A stretch of DNA of 38,783 bases from Acidobacteria bacterium 13_1_20CM_3_53_8 (GCA_001920415.1 MNJR01000144.1:1-38783), one strand, 5' to 3'. Positions 6,779 through 15,807 are shown, counted from the stretch's first letter. Program-made: numbers and translations. The notes: generated from the sequence alone by a model not told the origin.

Positions 6779-8659
6779 CTAGAAGGCGAACGTGCTCTGT
6801 TGTATAAGAAGTGCGGCCACGCCACGAAACATACGTGTAACTTCATCCGGCACGCCCACCATATCAAGTTCGGGTGAAGCGTTGCACATGGAGCGGGCGT
6901 TGGCTATGACCCAGCCCGAAATGCCGTCGCCCACGGTCATGCGCCGCCTCTGAAAAACTTCTTCATGATCGCCCGCGACGTGAACGGGAAATGCCTTCCC
7001 GCTCTTGTCGTCAACTATGTAGATGACGCATGTGTCGAACGGAACGATTGCGCGCAGCTTGCTGGCAACGAGTGTCACAGTGTCCTGAAGGTTGAGCGAC
7101 GAGCCAATGGTTTGAGCTATCTCGTGCAGCGCGAAGACCTCGCGCTGGGCTTCTGTGATTGAACGGAAACCTGCCGTGTCGTCATCAACAGGTGAGCCGA
7201 GAATTTCTGAAGCAAGTCCTGCATCCGGCCTGGCTCCCGTTCTATCTTCCAAGGGTTCGCTTGCTACCTGCTCCTGAATGTCCTGAGCGTCAATCAGCTT
7301 GTCGAACTTTTCGACGTGTTTGATGAAAAACTCGACAACTCTCGGATCAAAGGAGCTGTTCGCCATCTTGCGCAGAAGCGAGAGTGAATCTTCGCGCGTC
7401 ATGCCTTTGCGATAGGGGCGGTCGCAGCGCGTTGCGTCGTAGAAATCAACCACAGAGATTATTCGCGCGACGAGCGGGATTGATTCACCTTTCAGACCTT
7501 TCGGATAACCTGTCCCGTCCCACTTCTCGTGGTGATAGCGTACTATGTCCTCTACTGGGTAAGGGAAGTTTACACGCTTCAGTATGTCGCCGCCCACGGT
7601 CGGGTGAATCTTCATCTTTGCAAACTCAGATTCAGTAAGCTTGCCGGGCTTGTTCAAGATGTATTCTGGAACGGCAAGTTTGCCAATGTCGTGAAGGAGC
7701 GCGCCAGCCTGTAACGCCTGCGATTCCGACTTGCTCACGCCCAAGAGCCTTCCCATCTCCGTCGCGTAAATCTGAGTGCGGCGAACGTGCCCGTGCGTGG
7801 TCTGGTCCTTAGCATCAATTGCGATGGCTAGCGACTCAATGGTGTTCATGTGAAGCTCTGCCATCTCTTTAAGATGTGTGGCCTTCTCCATCTCGGCTCG
7901 CCTTACTTCCTCCACACGTTTTTCGTCGAAACGATAGAGCAGATAGACCAGACTAATTATCAAAAGCCCAACGAAGATGGACGCGATGCTTCCGTCGTGA
8001 ATTGCAGAGTAGAAGAGCGCAGCCGAAGCAGCGCCGCCTAGCTGTGTGAGAGAAGTCCAGATAAGGCTGTCACGGGAAAGGGCTATACTGGTTTTGCCCT
8101 CTTCAAAGGCTATGTAAGCTGCGGTCGCAATCGTGCTCAGAAAATATTGAACGAGCGCCAGAACACAAAGCGGCACAAGAAGCATTCCCAAAGATAGCTT
8201 CTGTTCATTGCCGTCGGCGGCGTGGGTGGCTAGAAGGTCTACGATCAAACTGTAAAAGAAGGCTGCAACTGCTGTTGAGATAATTGCAGAGCCGGTCGTG
8301 AAAACGGTAATTCTACGCTCTGGGTTCTGGCAGGATGAGATAAACCCTATGGCTCCGGCCAGAACAATCGCTGGCCCTAAGCTATCGGCAGGAGCTATGG
8401 CGTAGAGCATGACGGCCAGGAAGATGAAAGTGTCCGCGACCGATTTATTACTCTGGCTGTTTCCATCCGCTTTTATAACAGGGACGGTCAAGCGGCTAGC
8501 CGCCAAGGTCAGCAGCAGCATGAAAGCCCACGGCGCTAAACCCGTCCATCCCAGTATAGGGAGTTTGAGAAGCGAGAAGATGGAGAAAACGAAGAGCAGA
8601 GCAGCAACAACGGAGACGCTTGCTAGCAGGGCTAGACTCTTCCAATTACCTTTTGGCAT
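6779..8659 (-). CDS. Membrane HD-GYP protein with truncated GAF domain (split from GGDEF)
   Basis: The 626-residue protein has an N-terminal region of about 235 residues with 6-8 hydrophobic segments, probably a membrane sensor. A short coiled linker and an HD-GYP domain (about 275-450) follow. Its motifs are intact: HDIGK (near residue 323), HHEKWDGTGYPKG and DFYDATRCDRPYRKG. HD-GYP enzymes hydrolyse c-di-GMP. A GAF domain starts near residue 510 (LHEIAQTIGSSLN...VPFDTCVIYIVDD...GDGISGWVIAN) but stops after FRGVAALL, with six foreign residues before TAG. The missing strands of GAF and the downstream GGDEF domain indicate an out-of-frame deletion of roughly 60-70 bp. The intact ancestor would be a TM-HD-GYP-GAF-GGDEF c-di-GMP turnover protein. 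Confidence 0.85.
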   Translation of the reverse strand: MPKGNWKSLALLASVSVVAALLFVFSIFSLLKLPILGWTGLAPWAFMLLLTLAASRLTVPVIKADGNSQSNKSVADTFIFLAVMLYAIAPADSLGPAIVLAGAIGFISSCQNPERRITVFTTGSAIISTAVAAFFYSLIVDLLATHAADGNEQKLSLGMLLVPLCVLALVQYFLSTIATAAYIAFEEGKTSIALSRDSLIWTSLTQLGGAASAALFYSAIHDGSIASIFVGLLIISLVYLLYRFDEKRVEEVRRAEMEKATHLKEMAELHMNTIESLAIAIDAKDQTTHGHVRRTQIYATEMGRLLGVSKSESQALQAGALLHDIGKLAVPEYILNKPGKLTESEFAKMKIHPTVGGDILKRVNFPYPVEDIVRYHHEKWDGTGYPKGLKGESIPLVARIISVVDFYDATRCDRPYRKGMTREDSLSLLRKMANSSFDPRVVEFFIKHVEKFDKLIDAQDIQEQVASEPLEDRTGARPDAGLASEILGSPVDDDTAGFRSITEAQREVFALHEIAQTIGSSLNLQDTVTLVASKLRAIVPFDTCVIYIVDDKSGKAFPVHVAGDHEEVFQRRRMTVGDGISGWVIANARSMCNASPELDMVGVPDEVTRMFRGVAALLIQQSTFAF

Positions 8660-9526
8660 GTTGATTCCTCTTGGCGTGACTGGAACTGCAAAGGAAGCAA
8701 AGAGCTTTAATAAAAATGAGGCATTCGGATGGTTAAAGAACTAACTCTCAGAAACCCGTGTTAAAGAAATCCAAGCGGATGCAAACGAAGTTTTACATCC
8801 AACTGAAAAATAGCTTTTTTTGCAGTCGAAGTCAAGCCTTTTTATTTATATAGAAGAGTTTAAGGCGTTCCTGCGGGTTCACGCTTCATAGAGGAGATGG
8901 GTGACTGGCAGTAGGAATTCTGTAACTATTTTAATAGAGATTTGTTCTTATGAACGGAAGTCTGGGTCATGCCGCTCCTATTTTGCTGTTTGGATTAAGA
9001 AGAGGGTTAGGGTGGCTCAGGCGCAGCAGGCGCGCAAGTATTTGAACCGTCTGAGGCTAGGAATCCGATGCTGGCGAAAAAGATTAATCGCTAGGCTTCA
9101 ATTATTTGAAATTTTTCGTTTATTTCCAGCAATTCTAGTGCTACACTGCGCGCCGCAAGATTTATGTTCTTATTTGAGCGGTCGAATCGGTCGTTGCGAT
9201 CTCTTCAAATGAAGTTTTGAAAGGAATCGCACGAGCAGCCCGCCCAGAGTGATCCGCAGGGTGCGACTCCTTCAGCTAGGAGAGGGAAAGGGGCGCTTTG
9301 AAAAGTTCTTAGCTTCGGAGGCGAGGCTCACTCGGAGAGCGTCGTCCTCGAACGTTTTTGAATCTACCTCACGCTGCCGTCCTTTAGCAGATTAGACGCC
9401 ACTGGAGGCCGGGACAGTGTGGTTCGACATTAACCGAGCGTGCGCAGGTTGTCTTTAAAAAAAAATTAGGTAAGATACACGCGCAGCTCTTAACAATTTA
9501 ACCTTTGGGTTACAGGAGAAAACTCG
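8660..9526. other. 867-nt gap without a recognisable gene
   Basis: No open frame here looks like a protein; a 103-codon plus-strand frame at 8901-9212 has implausible composition rich in Arg/Cys/Trp. The first part is AT-rich and may hold the promoter and leader of the HD-GYP gene. The second part, from about 9220, is GC-rich and holds three successive inverted repeats, described separately. A run of nine As lies near 9468, shortly before the ribosome-binding site of the next gene. Confidence 0.5.
9222..9451 (+). ncRNA. Possible structured RNA or long leader (unassigned)
   Basis: Three potential stems follow one another. (1) 9222-9232 pairs with 9261-9271 (AGGA-TCGCAC with GTGCGA-TCCT, one mismatch). 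(2) CGAGG at 9322 pairs with CCTCG at 9346 with an inner CTC/GAG. (3) ACCT-CACGCT at about 9366 pairs with AGCGTG-cgc-AGGT ending near 9450, enclosing CCACTG/CAGTG. The block ends about 75 nt before the lipoprotein ATG. I compared it mentally with tmRNA, SRP RNA, RNase P, 6S and GEMM c-di-GMP riboswitch motifs and did not get a match. It may be a leader or nothing. Confidence 0.25.
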
Positions 9527-9844
9527 ATGCGAAAAATCTTAGCGCTTATTGCCTTGCTTGCCGTCGCGGCTTTTTGGACGGGATGCTCGACAACGGAAAA
9601 CGCAAATAATGCGAACATGGGCGGGACGACGAACACCAGCACAACGACGGGTAACACCACAACAACGACAACCACGACGACCAACACAACGACCGGTCAG
9701 TCCGGCAATACCGGCATGGGGGCCAACGCTGGCAACACCCACATGGGCAACACCGGGGCTGGCAATACACACACGGGCAACACTGGGGCGGCCAACACCC
9801 ACGCGGGCAACACCGCTGCGGGTAACACGCACAACCGTAACTGA
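9527..9844 (+). CDS. Small lipoprotein with Thr/Asn tract and GNT pentapeptide repeats
   Basis: The 105-residue protein begins with a signal peptide (MRKILALIALLAVAAFWTGC) ending in a lipobox-like WTGC, so Cys20 is probably lipidated. A poly-Thr/Asn tract follows (about 30-60). Then come about eight copies of a five-residue unit with consensus (A/M/T)-G-N-T-(H/G), with His in alternate units. No family is recognised. An AGGAG ribosome-binding site lies 8 nt before the ATG. The composition suggests an extended, surface-exposed or periplasmic low-complexity chain; alternate histidines could bind metal, but that is speculation. A clear terminator follows the gene. Confidence 0.75.
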   Translation: MRKILALIALLAVAAFWTGCSTTENANNANMGGTTNTSTTTGNTTTTTTTTTNTTTGQSGNTGMGANAGNTHMGNTGAGNTHTGNTGAANTHAGNTAAGNTHNRN

Positions 9845-9872
9845 TGCAGCTTCGTTGCTGATTACTTGACAG

Positions 9873-9907
9873 AGGCGCGTTGAAATACTCAGCGCGCCTT
9901 TCGTTTT
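9873..9907 (+). terminator. Rho-independent terminator after the lipoprotein gene
   Basis: AGGCGCG (9873-9879) pairs with CGCGCCT (9893-9899); a T-G step and an inner TGA/TCA extend the stem around a 5-nt loop. TTTCGTTTT follows. It lies about 30 nt after the stop codon. Confidence 0.85.
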
Positions 9908-9956
9908 GCACGCTTCTTGAAGCCCGTACGCCGCAGACGAGAAATAGTAGATCGTT

Positions 9957-10850
9957 GTGTCTAGAGTTGAAGAAAAACCGGACTATCGCTTTATCACGCG
10001 AGAGGCTGAAGCGGTTGTTGCTGTAAAGAGTCTTGAGAGCGAACAGATAATAGGGCTGGATACGGAGACATACTGGGAGCCGCGCGAGAGCCATTCCTAT
10101 GTATCGCTCGTACAGATAGCGCCGCGAGAGGGTGAAGTTCTGGTCTTCGATCTTCTTGAGCTTGATGCCGAATTGCTGCGTCCGCTAGTAGATTCGCCGT
10201 CAATCACGATGGCTGCTCACAACGCGCGTTTCGATGAAGCTATGCTGGCCGGAACAGGTCTCAAGCCCATCGCTTTCGTTGATACTTTGCGTCTAGCTCG
10301 CTCGGCTCTGCGTCTACCTTCTTACAGTCTGGCAGGAGTCTCAGCGCATCTTTTCGGGATTGAGTTGGACAAGAGCTATCAGAAATCGAACTGGCGTCGC
10401 CGCCCTCTGACGAAAGGCCAACTCGATTACGCAGCTCTGGACGCACACATTGCTCTTCACGTCTATGAAGAGCTGACGGCGATTCTAAACGAGAGAGGGA
10501 AACTGGACGCAGCGCTTCGCAGCGCGACGCTCGTTCCTGCTACAGAAAAAAGTGATGAAGCAAGGCCACGTCGTCGCCGCGCTCCAGCTATTCCTCTCAG
10601 ACCTCTGACGGATGATGAGAAGCAGGTCGTAAAAGCTCTGAAGAGATGGAGATTTGAAAAAGCGCAGGCCGAGCACCTGCCCGCGTACATGATCTGCCCT
10701 GACAGAACGCTTGAGCACCTCGCAATAGAGATGCCGCGTGAGTTAGAGGCGCTTCTAGCTATCAACGGTCTGGGGCCGTCCCGTGTAGAGCGTTATGGAA
10801 GAGAAATATTAGAAGCATTAAATCAATTTATGAAAAATCGCCAAGTTTGA
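9957..10850 (+). CDS. rnd: Ribonuclease D-type 3'-5' exonuclease
   Basis: The 297-residue protein has a DEDDy exonuclease domain: LDTETYW (Exo I, DxE) near residue 35, MAAHNARFDEAML (Exo II) and DYAALDAHIALHVYEEL (Exo III, YxxxD). After a short Arg-rich linker (PRRRRAP) a C-terminal HRDC domain (about 215-290) reads FEKAQAEHLPAYMICPDRTLEHLA...INGLGPSRVERYG. RNase D trims 3' ends of tRNA and other stable RNAs. It is shorter than E. coli RNase D (375 aa), which has two HRDC-like domains; only one is present here. The start is a GTG with no strong ribosome-binding site. The gene is monocistronic after the terminator at 9873-9907. Confidence 0.9.
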   Translation: MSRVEEKPDYRFITREAEAVVAVKSLESEQIIGLDTETYWEPRESHSYVSLVQIAPREGEVLVFDLLELDAELLRPLVDSPSITMAAHNARFDEAMLAGTGLKPIAFVDTLRLARSALRLPSYSLAGVSAHLFGIELDKSYQKSNWRRRPLTKGQLDYAALDAHIALHVYEELTAILNERGKLDAALRSATLVPATEKSDEARPRRRRAPAIPLRPLTDDEKQVVKALKRWRFEKAQAEHLPAYMICPDRTLEHLAIEMPRELEALLAINGLGPSRVERYGREILEALNQFMKNRQV

Positions 10851-10865
10851 ATCTGCTAGGCTAAG

Positions 10866-11026
10866 AAGCTATTTCAAAACCTCTTAGCGAGCTTATCTCT
10901 TATCTTTGCTTCAGAGAGCGTGAACCCTCAATTATCATCAATCTTGAGCTTAGAGAAAATTGCATGTTCTCGCAAAGGCGCAAAGGGAAATGCTTAAGCT
11001 CGCAAAGAGGATTTTGAAATAAGCTT
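10866..11026. repeat. Family B inverted repeat, copy 1
   Basis: The outer arms 10866-10895 and 10995-11026 pair with a few mismatches; the right arm contains GCTCGCAAAGAGG. A CGCAAAGGCGCAAAG segment at 10971-10985 matches the right half of the other two copies (13143-13274 and 23720-23852), but its left partner is degraded. It lies between two convergent genes, rnd and the DUF255 gene. Confidence 0.8.
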
Positions 11027-11051
11027 AAAGTTTCAACTAATCAGGCTCGTG

Positions 11052-13109
11052 TTAGAGTTGCTGGGATAGCTCTTCGCGCGTCGTCACGGGCTGATTGCAA
11101 GCGTAGTGCTGGCAAACGTAAGCGGTCGGGCGAGAGTTTATCATCACGCGGTCGCGCAAGAGCGGCACAAGCTGAGAGATTTTATCACCAGCCTCTTCAG
11201 CCATTACGACAACCTTGTTGGGAAGATAGCGACCCCAGACCTCCAGCCTCAACTCCCTAGTCTCTTCAGCATCATACGAGCCTATCAAGACGATTTCTTT
11301 GGGCGTCGAAAGATAAAAATCCAACGCGCAGAGAAGTCTGCCAAAGGCCGAGGGGTGACGTTTCACAGTATCAGCCAGGAGGCGGAAGATTGTTACAGCC
11401 CTGCGGCTGTAATCTTCGTCACCTGACAGCGTAGCAAGACGAAGCAGCACGTCTGCTGCGACCGAATTGCCGGATGGCGTGGCGTTGTCGAAATAATCTT
11501 TCGTGCGCACGATCAACTCTTCGTGGCTCTTTCCGGTGTAATAGAAACCGCCTTCCTCCTCGTCCCAGAACTCTTCAATCATCTTGTTTGTGATTGATAG
11601 CGCTTCAGTGAGCCAAAGCAAATCACCTGTGGTTTCGTAAAGAGTAATAAGACCATCGGCGAAAAAAGCGTAATCTTCAAGATAGCCGTTCAACTTCGCC
11701 TGCCCATCTTTGTAGCTGCGAAGCAATAGACTATCTCTGCGTAAATTATCTAAAACGAAACGTGCATTGTTTTCTGCGACGCTTCTGTAATCATCGCGCT
11801 CTAGAACGGCTGCGGCTTCAGCGAAGCTCGCGAGCATCAACCCATTCCACGCCGTTAGAATTTTTTCGTCTCGACCCGGCTTGATGCGCTTCTCTCTAGC
11901 GGTAAAAAGCTTGCGCCGACCTCTTTCCAACGCAGCGGATAAAAGTTCGACCGAAACATTCAAAGAACTCGCAACTGCTTCAGGGCTTCTGCGTACATTC
12001 AGAATATTCTTTCCTTCAAAGTTTCCTCCCTCCGAAACGTCATAGTAAGCAGAAAAGAGTCGCGCGTCCTCTTCGCCCAAAATCTCTTTTATCTCATCCA
12101 GAGACCATAGAAAGAATTTCCCCTCGTGGCCTTCCGAGTCTGCGTCCTGCGTAGAGTAAAAGCCGCCGCCCGCGTCTGTCATCTCGCGCCGTACGTAATC
12201 AAGTGTTTCTTCAACCACGCGCCTGTAAAAATCATCTTTCGTTAGTTGGTACAGGTGCAGGTAGAGTTGCGAGAGAAGCGCGTTATCGTAAAGCATCTTC
12301 TCGAAGTGAGGCACTAGCCAGCGCGCGTCCGTAGAGTAGCGATGAAAGCCGCCGCCAAGTTGATCGTACACACCGCCTTCAGCCATTCGTCTGCACGTGT
12401 GCTCAACCATACTTAAAGCCTGTTCATTGCGAGTCCTGTAGAAAGTTCGCAGCAGAAACTCCATGTTCATCGGCGCAGGAAATTTTGGCGCGCCGCCGAA
12501 TCCACCGTTCGTCGCGTCGTAACTTCGCGCGATACCACGAAACGCCGCGTCGAGCAGATCAAATGAGAGACTGGAAGAAGATTCCTGCACCAGACCCATG
12601 CGGCGAAGTTCGCCCAGCATTGACACAGCCGTTTGAGTCACTTCATCTGGGCGCTCTCTGTAAGCTTCGGCAATCGCAGTCAGTATGCGCGGGAAGCCCG
12701 GCATGTTGTAGCGATCTTCTGGCGGGTAATAAGTCCCGCCGTAGAACGGCACTCCTTCGGGCGTGAGAAAGACAGTCATAGGCCAGCCGCCGTGCCCTGT
12801 CATCATCTGAACTGCGTTCATGTAAATCTGGTCAAGGTCTGGACGCTCCTCGCGGTCAACTTTGATGCTGACGAAATTCTCGTTCATCGCGCGCGCGATC
12901 TCTTCATTCTCAAACGACTCGTGCTCCATTACGTGGCACCAATGACACGCGCTGTAACCGATACTAAGAAGAATTGGCTTATCTTCCTGACGTGCCTTAG
13001 CGAACGCTTCTTCACCCCACGCATACCAGTCAACGGGATTGCGCGCGTGCTGCAAAAGGTAAGGGCTGGTTTCATTAATCAGGCGGTTTGTAAACTTCTG
13101 TTCAGTCAT
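11052..13109 (-). CDS. DUF255 / YyaL-type thioredoxin-like protein
   Basis: The 685-residue protein begins with the conserved [21 protein letters not shown] block and a thioredoxin-like domain with a CHWC motif (Cys55, Cys58), followed by a conserved [10 protein letters not shown]. The rest is an alpha/alpha toroid of the six-hairpin glycosidase type ([52 protein letters not shown]). The family is widespread in bacteria and includes the animal SSP411 protein; its biochemical role is not established, though a redox or N-acylglucosamine-epimerase-like function has been suggested by fold. Length and motif order are complete. It stands alone on the minus strand, flanked by family B repeats on both sides. 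Confidence 0.92.
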   Translation of the reverse strand: MTEQKFTNRLINETSPYLLQHARNPVDWYAWGEEAFAKARQEDKPILLSIGYSACHWCHVMEHESFENEEIARAMNENFVSIKVDREERPDLDQIYMNAVQMMTGHGGWPMTVFLTPEGVPFYGGTYYPPEDRYNMPGFPRILTAIAEAYRERPDEVTQTAVSMLGELRRMGLVQESSSSLSFDLLDAAFRGIARSYDATNGGFGGAPKFPAPMNMEFLLRTFYRTRNEQALSMVEHTCRRMAEGGVYDQLGGGFHRYSTDARWLVPHFEKMLYDNALLSQLYLHLYQLTKDDFYRRVVEETLDYVRREMTDAGGGFYSTQDADSEGHEGKFFLWSLDEIKEILGEEDARLFSAYYDVSEGGNFEGKNILNVRRSPEAVASSLNVSVELLSAALERGRRKLFTAREKRIKPGRDEKILTAWNGLMLASFAEAAAVLERDDYRSVAENNARFVLDNLRRDSLLLRSYKDGQAKLNGYLEDYAFFADGLITLYETTGDLLWLTEALSITNKMIEEFWDEEEGGFYYTGKSHEELIVRTKDYFDNATPSGNSVAADVLLRLATLSGDEDYSRRAVTIFRLLADTVKRHPSAFGRLLCALDFYLSTPKEIVLIGSYDAEETRELRLEVWGRYLPNKVVVMAEEAGDKISQLVPLLRDRVMINSRPTAYVCQHYACNQPVTTREELSQQL

Positions 13110-13142
13110 TTTATCCCAGACTCAAATGTAAGATTCCTACAG

Positions 13143-13274
13143 AACCTCTTTGCGAGCTTATCTCTTATCTTTGCGCCTTTGCGTGAACCATCAATTCTCT
13201 TATCACTTAAGATTGATGCTAATTGATGGTTCACGCAAAGGCGCAAAGGGAAATGCTTAAGCCCGCTAAGGGTT
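13143..13274. repeat. Family B inverted repeat, copy 2 (best preserved)
   Basis: The inner arms 13170-13196 and 13221-13247 are exact reverse complements over 27 bp, reading TTTGCGCCTTTGCG then a unique part ending TCAATT. The outer arms (AACCTCTTTGCGAGCTTA against TAAGCCCGCTAAGGGTT) pair imperfectly. The loop is 24 nt. It lies in the divergent gap between the DUF255 gene and the ETF-QO gene, so a terminator role is unlikely for this copy. Confidence 0.92.
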
Positions 13275-13492
13275 GAACTGTTGTCCCAAATTGCCTCTAA
13301 ATAATTTACTGCATTTTAACCTGTAATCGCACCGAAACCTAATGGCAATAAGAGGGACTGATTGCGATTGCGCTTGGCCGCCAGCGCGTTTCGACTAACT
13401 CGATTCTCATCTGTTATACTTTCTGACTGAATACTCATTCATTTTTCATACTTTCAGAGTTCTACTATTTTTGTTGAGGGAGCTTAATAGCT
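13275..13492 (+). other. Upstream region of the ETF-QO gene
   Basis: No gene is seen. A TATACT at 13415-13420 could be a -10 element, with only a weak -35 (TTCGAC at 13390, 19-bp spacing). A GAGGGAG motif at about 13475 is a plausible ribosome-binding site for the GTG at 13493. Confidence 0.35.
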
Positions 13493-15202
13493 GTGGAGCG
13501 GGAAACTTTAGAGATGGATGTCGTTTTCGTCGGTGCTGGGCCTGCTAATTTGGGCGGTGCGCTTCATCTGGCGCGGCTTGTGCGCGAGCACGACGAAGCA
13601 ATAGCAGAGGGAAAAAAAGAAGGCAAACCGCTCGGCTCGATAGAGATTGCGGTGATTGAAAAGGGCGCGACAGTAGGCGCTCACATTCTATCGGGCGCAG
13701 TGATGGACCCGCGTGCATTGCGCGAGTTGATGCCTGATTTCGAGGCTCAGGGCGCTCCGCTAGAATCTCCTGTTAAGGAAGATTACTTTCTGTATTTAAC
13801 GGAAAAGCGTGCGATACGTTCGCCCATTACTCCGCCGCCACTGAAGAATCACGGCTACTTCATAGTTTCCCTAAATCGTTTGACCGCATGGTTAGGTGAA
13901 AAATGTGAAGAGGCTGGAGTGAACATTTTCCCAGAATTCCCCGGCGCTGAGATGCTTTACGACGAAGAGGATCGCGTCGTTGGAGTGCGCACAGGCGACA
14001 AGGGAATTGACAAGGAGGGGAAACGTAAATCCAACTTTGAACCGGGCGTTGATCTAAGGGCGAAGGTCACTGTGCTGGGTGAAGGCCCACGTGGCTCTCT
14101 CGTCAAACAGCTTTCGCAAAGATTAAATCTGAATGAAGGACGCGAGCCGCAGGTTTATAGTCTGGGCATAAAGGAGCTTTGGGAGTTGCCGGATGATCGT
14201 TACCATACAGGGCGTGTGACGCATACGCTAGGGTATCCATCGGACGCGCAGACATACGGCGGCGGGTGGATTTACGGTATGCAGAATCGCATCATCAACA
14301 TAGGCTACGTCACAGGTCTGGACTACGGCGATCCTTTGCTAGACCCGCACGCAGAGTTTCAAAAATTCAAACAGCACCCGTTTGTTGCGCGCCTTCTTGA
14401 AGGTGGAAAGATGATTCGCTACGGCGCAAAGACAATCGTTGCGGGCGGCCTTCATGCCATGCCGCAGATTTATGCAGACGGCGTGCTGCTTGTGGGCGAC
14501 TGCGCTGGCTTCTTAAACTCGCAACGCTTGAAAGGCATACACACAGCCATCAAGAGCGGAATGCTTGCTGCCGAAACAATCTTTGAAGCTCTTCTTGCCA
14601 ACGATTTCTCGAAGAATCAATTGAAGCTTTACGAGCAATTAGTCGGTGAAAGCTGGATCATGACGGAGTTGCGAAAGGTTAGAAATTTTCACGCAGCATT
14701 TCGTCACGGGCGCTGGCTAGGGCTTGCGAACGCCGGACTACAGTTTCTGACGGGCGGGCGCGCTTGGGGAATCTTCGACCGCGCGAGCGCAGAGCCTGGG
14801 CATGAGGCTATGCGTAAACTTTCAACCTATGGCTATCACGGCGATCAGATTGAGCAGCGCTATAATGGACTACGCTTTGATGGCAAGCTGACATTCAACA
14901 AGCTCACGGACGTTTACCACGCATCGGTCAAGCACGACGAAGATCAGCCAGCGCATCTACACGTGCTCGACACTAACATCTGTTCTACACGATGCGCGGA
15001 AGAATATGGCAACCCTTGCCAGCGATTCTGCCCGGCTGCCGTTTACGAGATGGTCGAAGATGGGAACAAAGGTCGCCGCCGACTTCAAATAAATTTCTCC
15101 AATTGCGTGCACTGCAAGACCTGCGACATCATGGATCCATACCAGATAATCAACTGGGTCACACCCGAAGGCGGCGGCGGGCCTGATTACAAAGGAATGT
15201 GA
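13493..15202 (+). CDS. Electron transfer flavoprotein-ubiquinone oxidoreductase (ETF-QO)
   Basis: The 569-residue protein matches the full length of ETF-QO. It has an N-terminal FAD-binding motif VVFVGAGPANLGGALHLARL, the second FAD segment GAHILSGAVMDPRAL, the late FAD block VLLVGDCAGFLNSQRLKGIHTAIKSGMLAAE, and a C-terminal 4Fe-4S ferredoxin-like domain. The cluster cysteines are in STRCAEEYGNPCQRFCPA and NCVHCKTCDIMDP. The enzyme passes electrons from electron transfer flavoprotein to quinone in the inner membrane, linking fatty-acid and amino-acid oxidation to respiration. No etfA or etfB is in the window. A GTG start is chosen because GGGAG lies about 12 nt upstream; an ATG seven codons later is the alternative. 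Confidence 0.95.
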   Translation: MERETLEMDVVFVGAGPANLGGALHLARLVREHDEAIAEGKKEGKPLGSIEIAVIEKGATVGAHILSGAVMDPRALRELMPDFEAQGAPLESPVKEDYFLYLTEKRAIRSPITPPPLKNHGYFIVSLNRLTAWLGEKCEEAGVNIFPEFPGAEMLYDEEDRVVGVRTGDKGIDKEGKRKSNFEPGVDLRAKVTVLGEGPRGSLVKQLSQRLNLNEGREPQVYSLGIKELWELPDDRYHTGRVTHTLGYPSDAQTYGGGWIYGMQNRIINIGYVTGLDYGDPLLDPHAEFQKFKQHPFVARLLEGGKMIRYGAKTIVAGGLHAMPQIYADGVLLVGDCAGFLNSQRLKGIHTAIKSGMLAAETIFEALLANDFSKNQLKLYEQLVGESWIMTELRKVRNFHAAFRHGRWLGLANAGLQFLTGGRAWGIFDRASAEPGHEAMRKLSTYGYHGDQIEQRYNGLRFDGKLTFNKLTDVYHASVKHDEDQPAHLHVLDTNICSTRCAEEYGNPCQRFCPAAVYEMVEDGNKGRRRLQINFSNCVHCKTCDIMDPYQIINWVTPEGGGGPDYKGM

Positions 15203-15204
15203 AA

Positions 15205-15345
15205 GCAGTGACGAGCAAGAAAGAATTTTTAATCTTTAATTTATATTGTTTTCAGTTTACAGACGTAAGCTGATTGCTTTTATCTGTAAACTGAAAACAA
15301 TATGAATGAAAAATTAAAAGTGATGCTTGCTCGTCACTTATCACT
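15205..15345. repeat. Two-tier inverted repeat after the ETF-QO gene
   Basis: The outer arms AGTGACGAGCAAG (15207-15219) and CTTGCTCGTCACT (15326-15338) are exact complements. The inner arms 15243-15263 and 15283-15303 are exact complements over 21 bp (starting ATATTGTTTTCAG). An imperfect A/T-rich segment joins the tiers. The inner arm contains the GTTTTCAG unit seen at 4744-4825. No other copy of the outer arm was seen in the window. Confidence 0.88.
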
Positions 15346-15351
15346 GTTTTT

Positions 15352-15807
15352 ATGAAGCTTGCTGCTGATGCGCATGCGAAGATAGAAGCTTTTCATAGAA
15401 GCTATAGCAAGGATGGCGCGCTCAGGTTGCCTCCGGTTTACGTTTATGAAGGAAACTTTTCGCGATGGCTGACACATACCTTCGCCATTAACGCTATCAC
15501 GTTTGGAAGGCGCGTGTTCGTGAATCCCGATCTCATAGAAAAGGATGAGGGCGGGCGCTTTCTAGCGCCTGCATGGCTCATCGCTCACGAGACGACGCAC
15601 GTACTGCAATACGAGCGTGCGGGGTTCGTGGGATTTCTGATTAAATACCTTTTGGACTATTTGCGCGCGCTCAGAGAGTTAAATTGGAAACTGGACAAAG
15701 CAACGCGCATGCGCGCCTACCATGCAATCAGAATGGAACAGGAAGCGCTCGCAGCCGAAAACGCTTTTCGTCATTGGAAAGATGATGTAGGGAGCGCGAC
15801 AACCTAA
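15352..15807 (+). CDS. Small HExxH protein, DUF4157-like putative metallopeptidase
   Basis: The 151-residue protein has a zinc-binding motif AHETTHVLQYE (His79, Glu80, His83). A downstream Glu-rich helix (EQEALAAENAF, about residues 129-139) is a candidate third ligand. This resembles DUF4157-type and related HExxH domains. There is no signal peptide and only one moderately hydrophobic segment (GFVGFLIKYLLDYL), so it may be cytosolic or membrane-associated. The start ATG comes directly after the two-tier hairpin and has no obvious ribosome-binding site. Substrate and role are unknown. It converges on rpoZ. Confidence 0.75.
   Translation: MKLAADAHAKIEAFHRSYSKDGALRLPPVYVYEGNFSRWLTHTFAINAITFGRRVFVNPDLIEKDEGGRFLAPAWLIAHETTHVLQYERAGFVGFLIKYLLDYLRALRELNWKLDKATRMRAYHAIRMEQEALAAENAFRHWKDDVGSATT

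Noticed and set aside
8901-9212. 103-codon open frame in the 867-nt gap
   Set aside because: Arg/Cys/Trp-rich with no domain, no ribosome-binding site and no codon bias like its neighbours.
9421-9440. GGTTCGA motif as part of a tRNA or tmRNA
   Set aside because: No acceptor stem, anticodon arm or CCA end can be built around it.
8660-9526. c-di-GMP (GEMM) riboswitch next to the HD-GYP gene
   Set aside because: The conserved aptamer motifs were not found on either strand.
9546-10094. 182-codon minus-strand frame opposite the lipoprotein and rnd genes
   Set aside because: Cys/Arg/Pro-rich shadow created by the GC-biased repeat codons of the lipoprotein gene.
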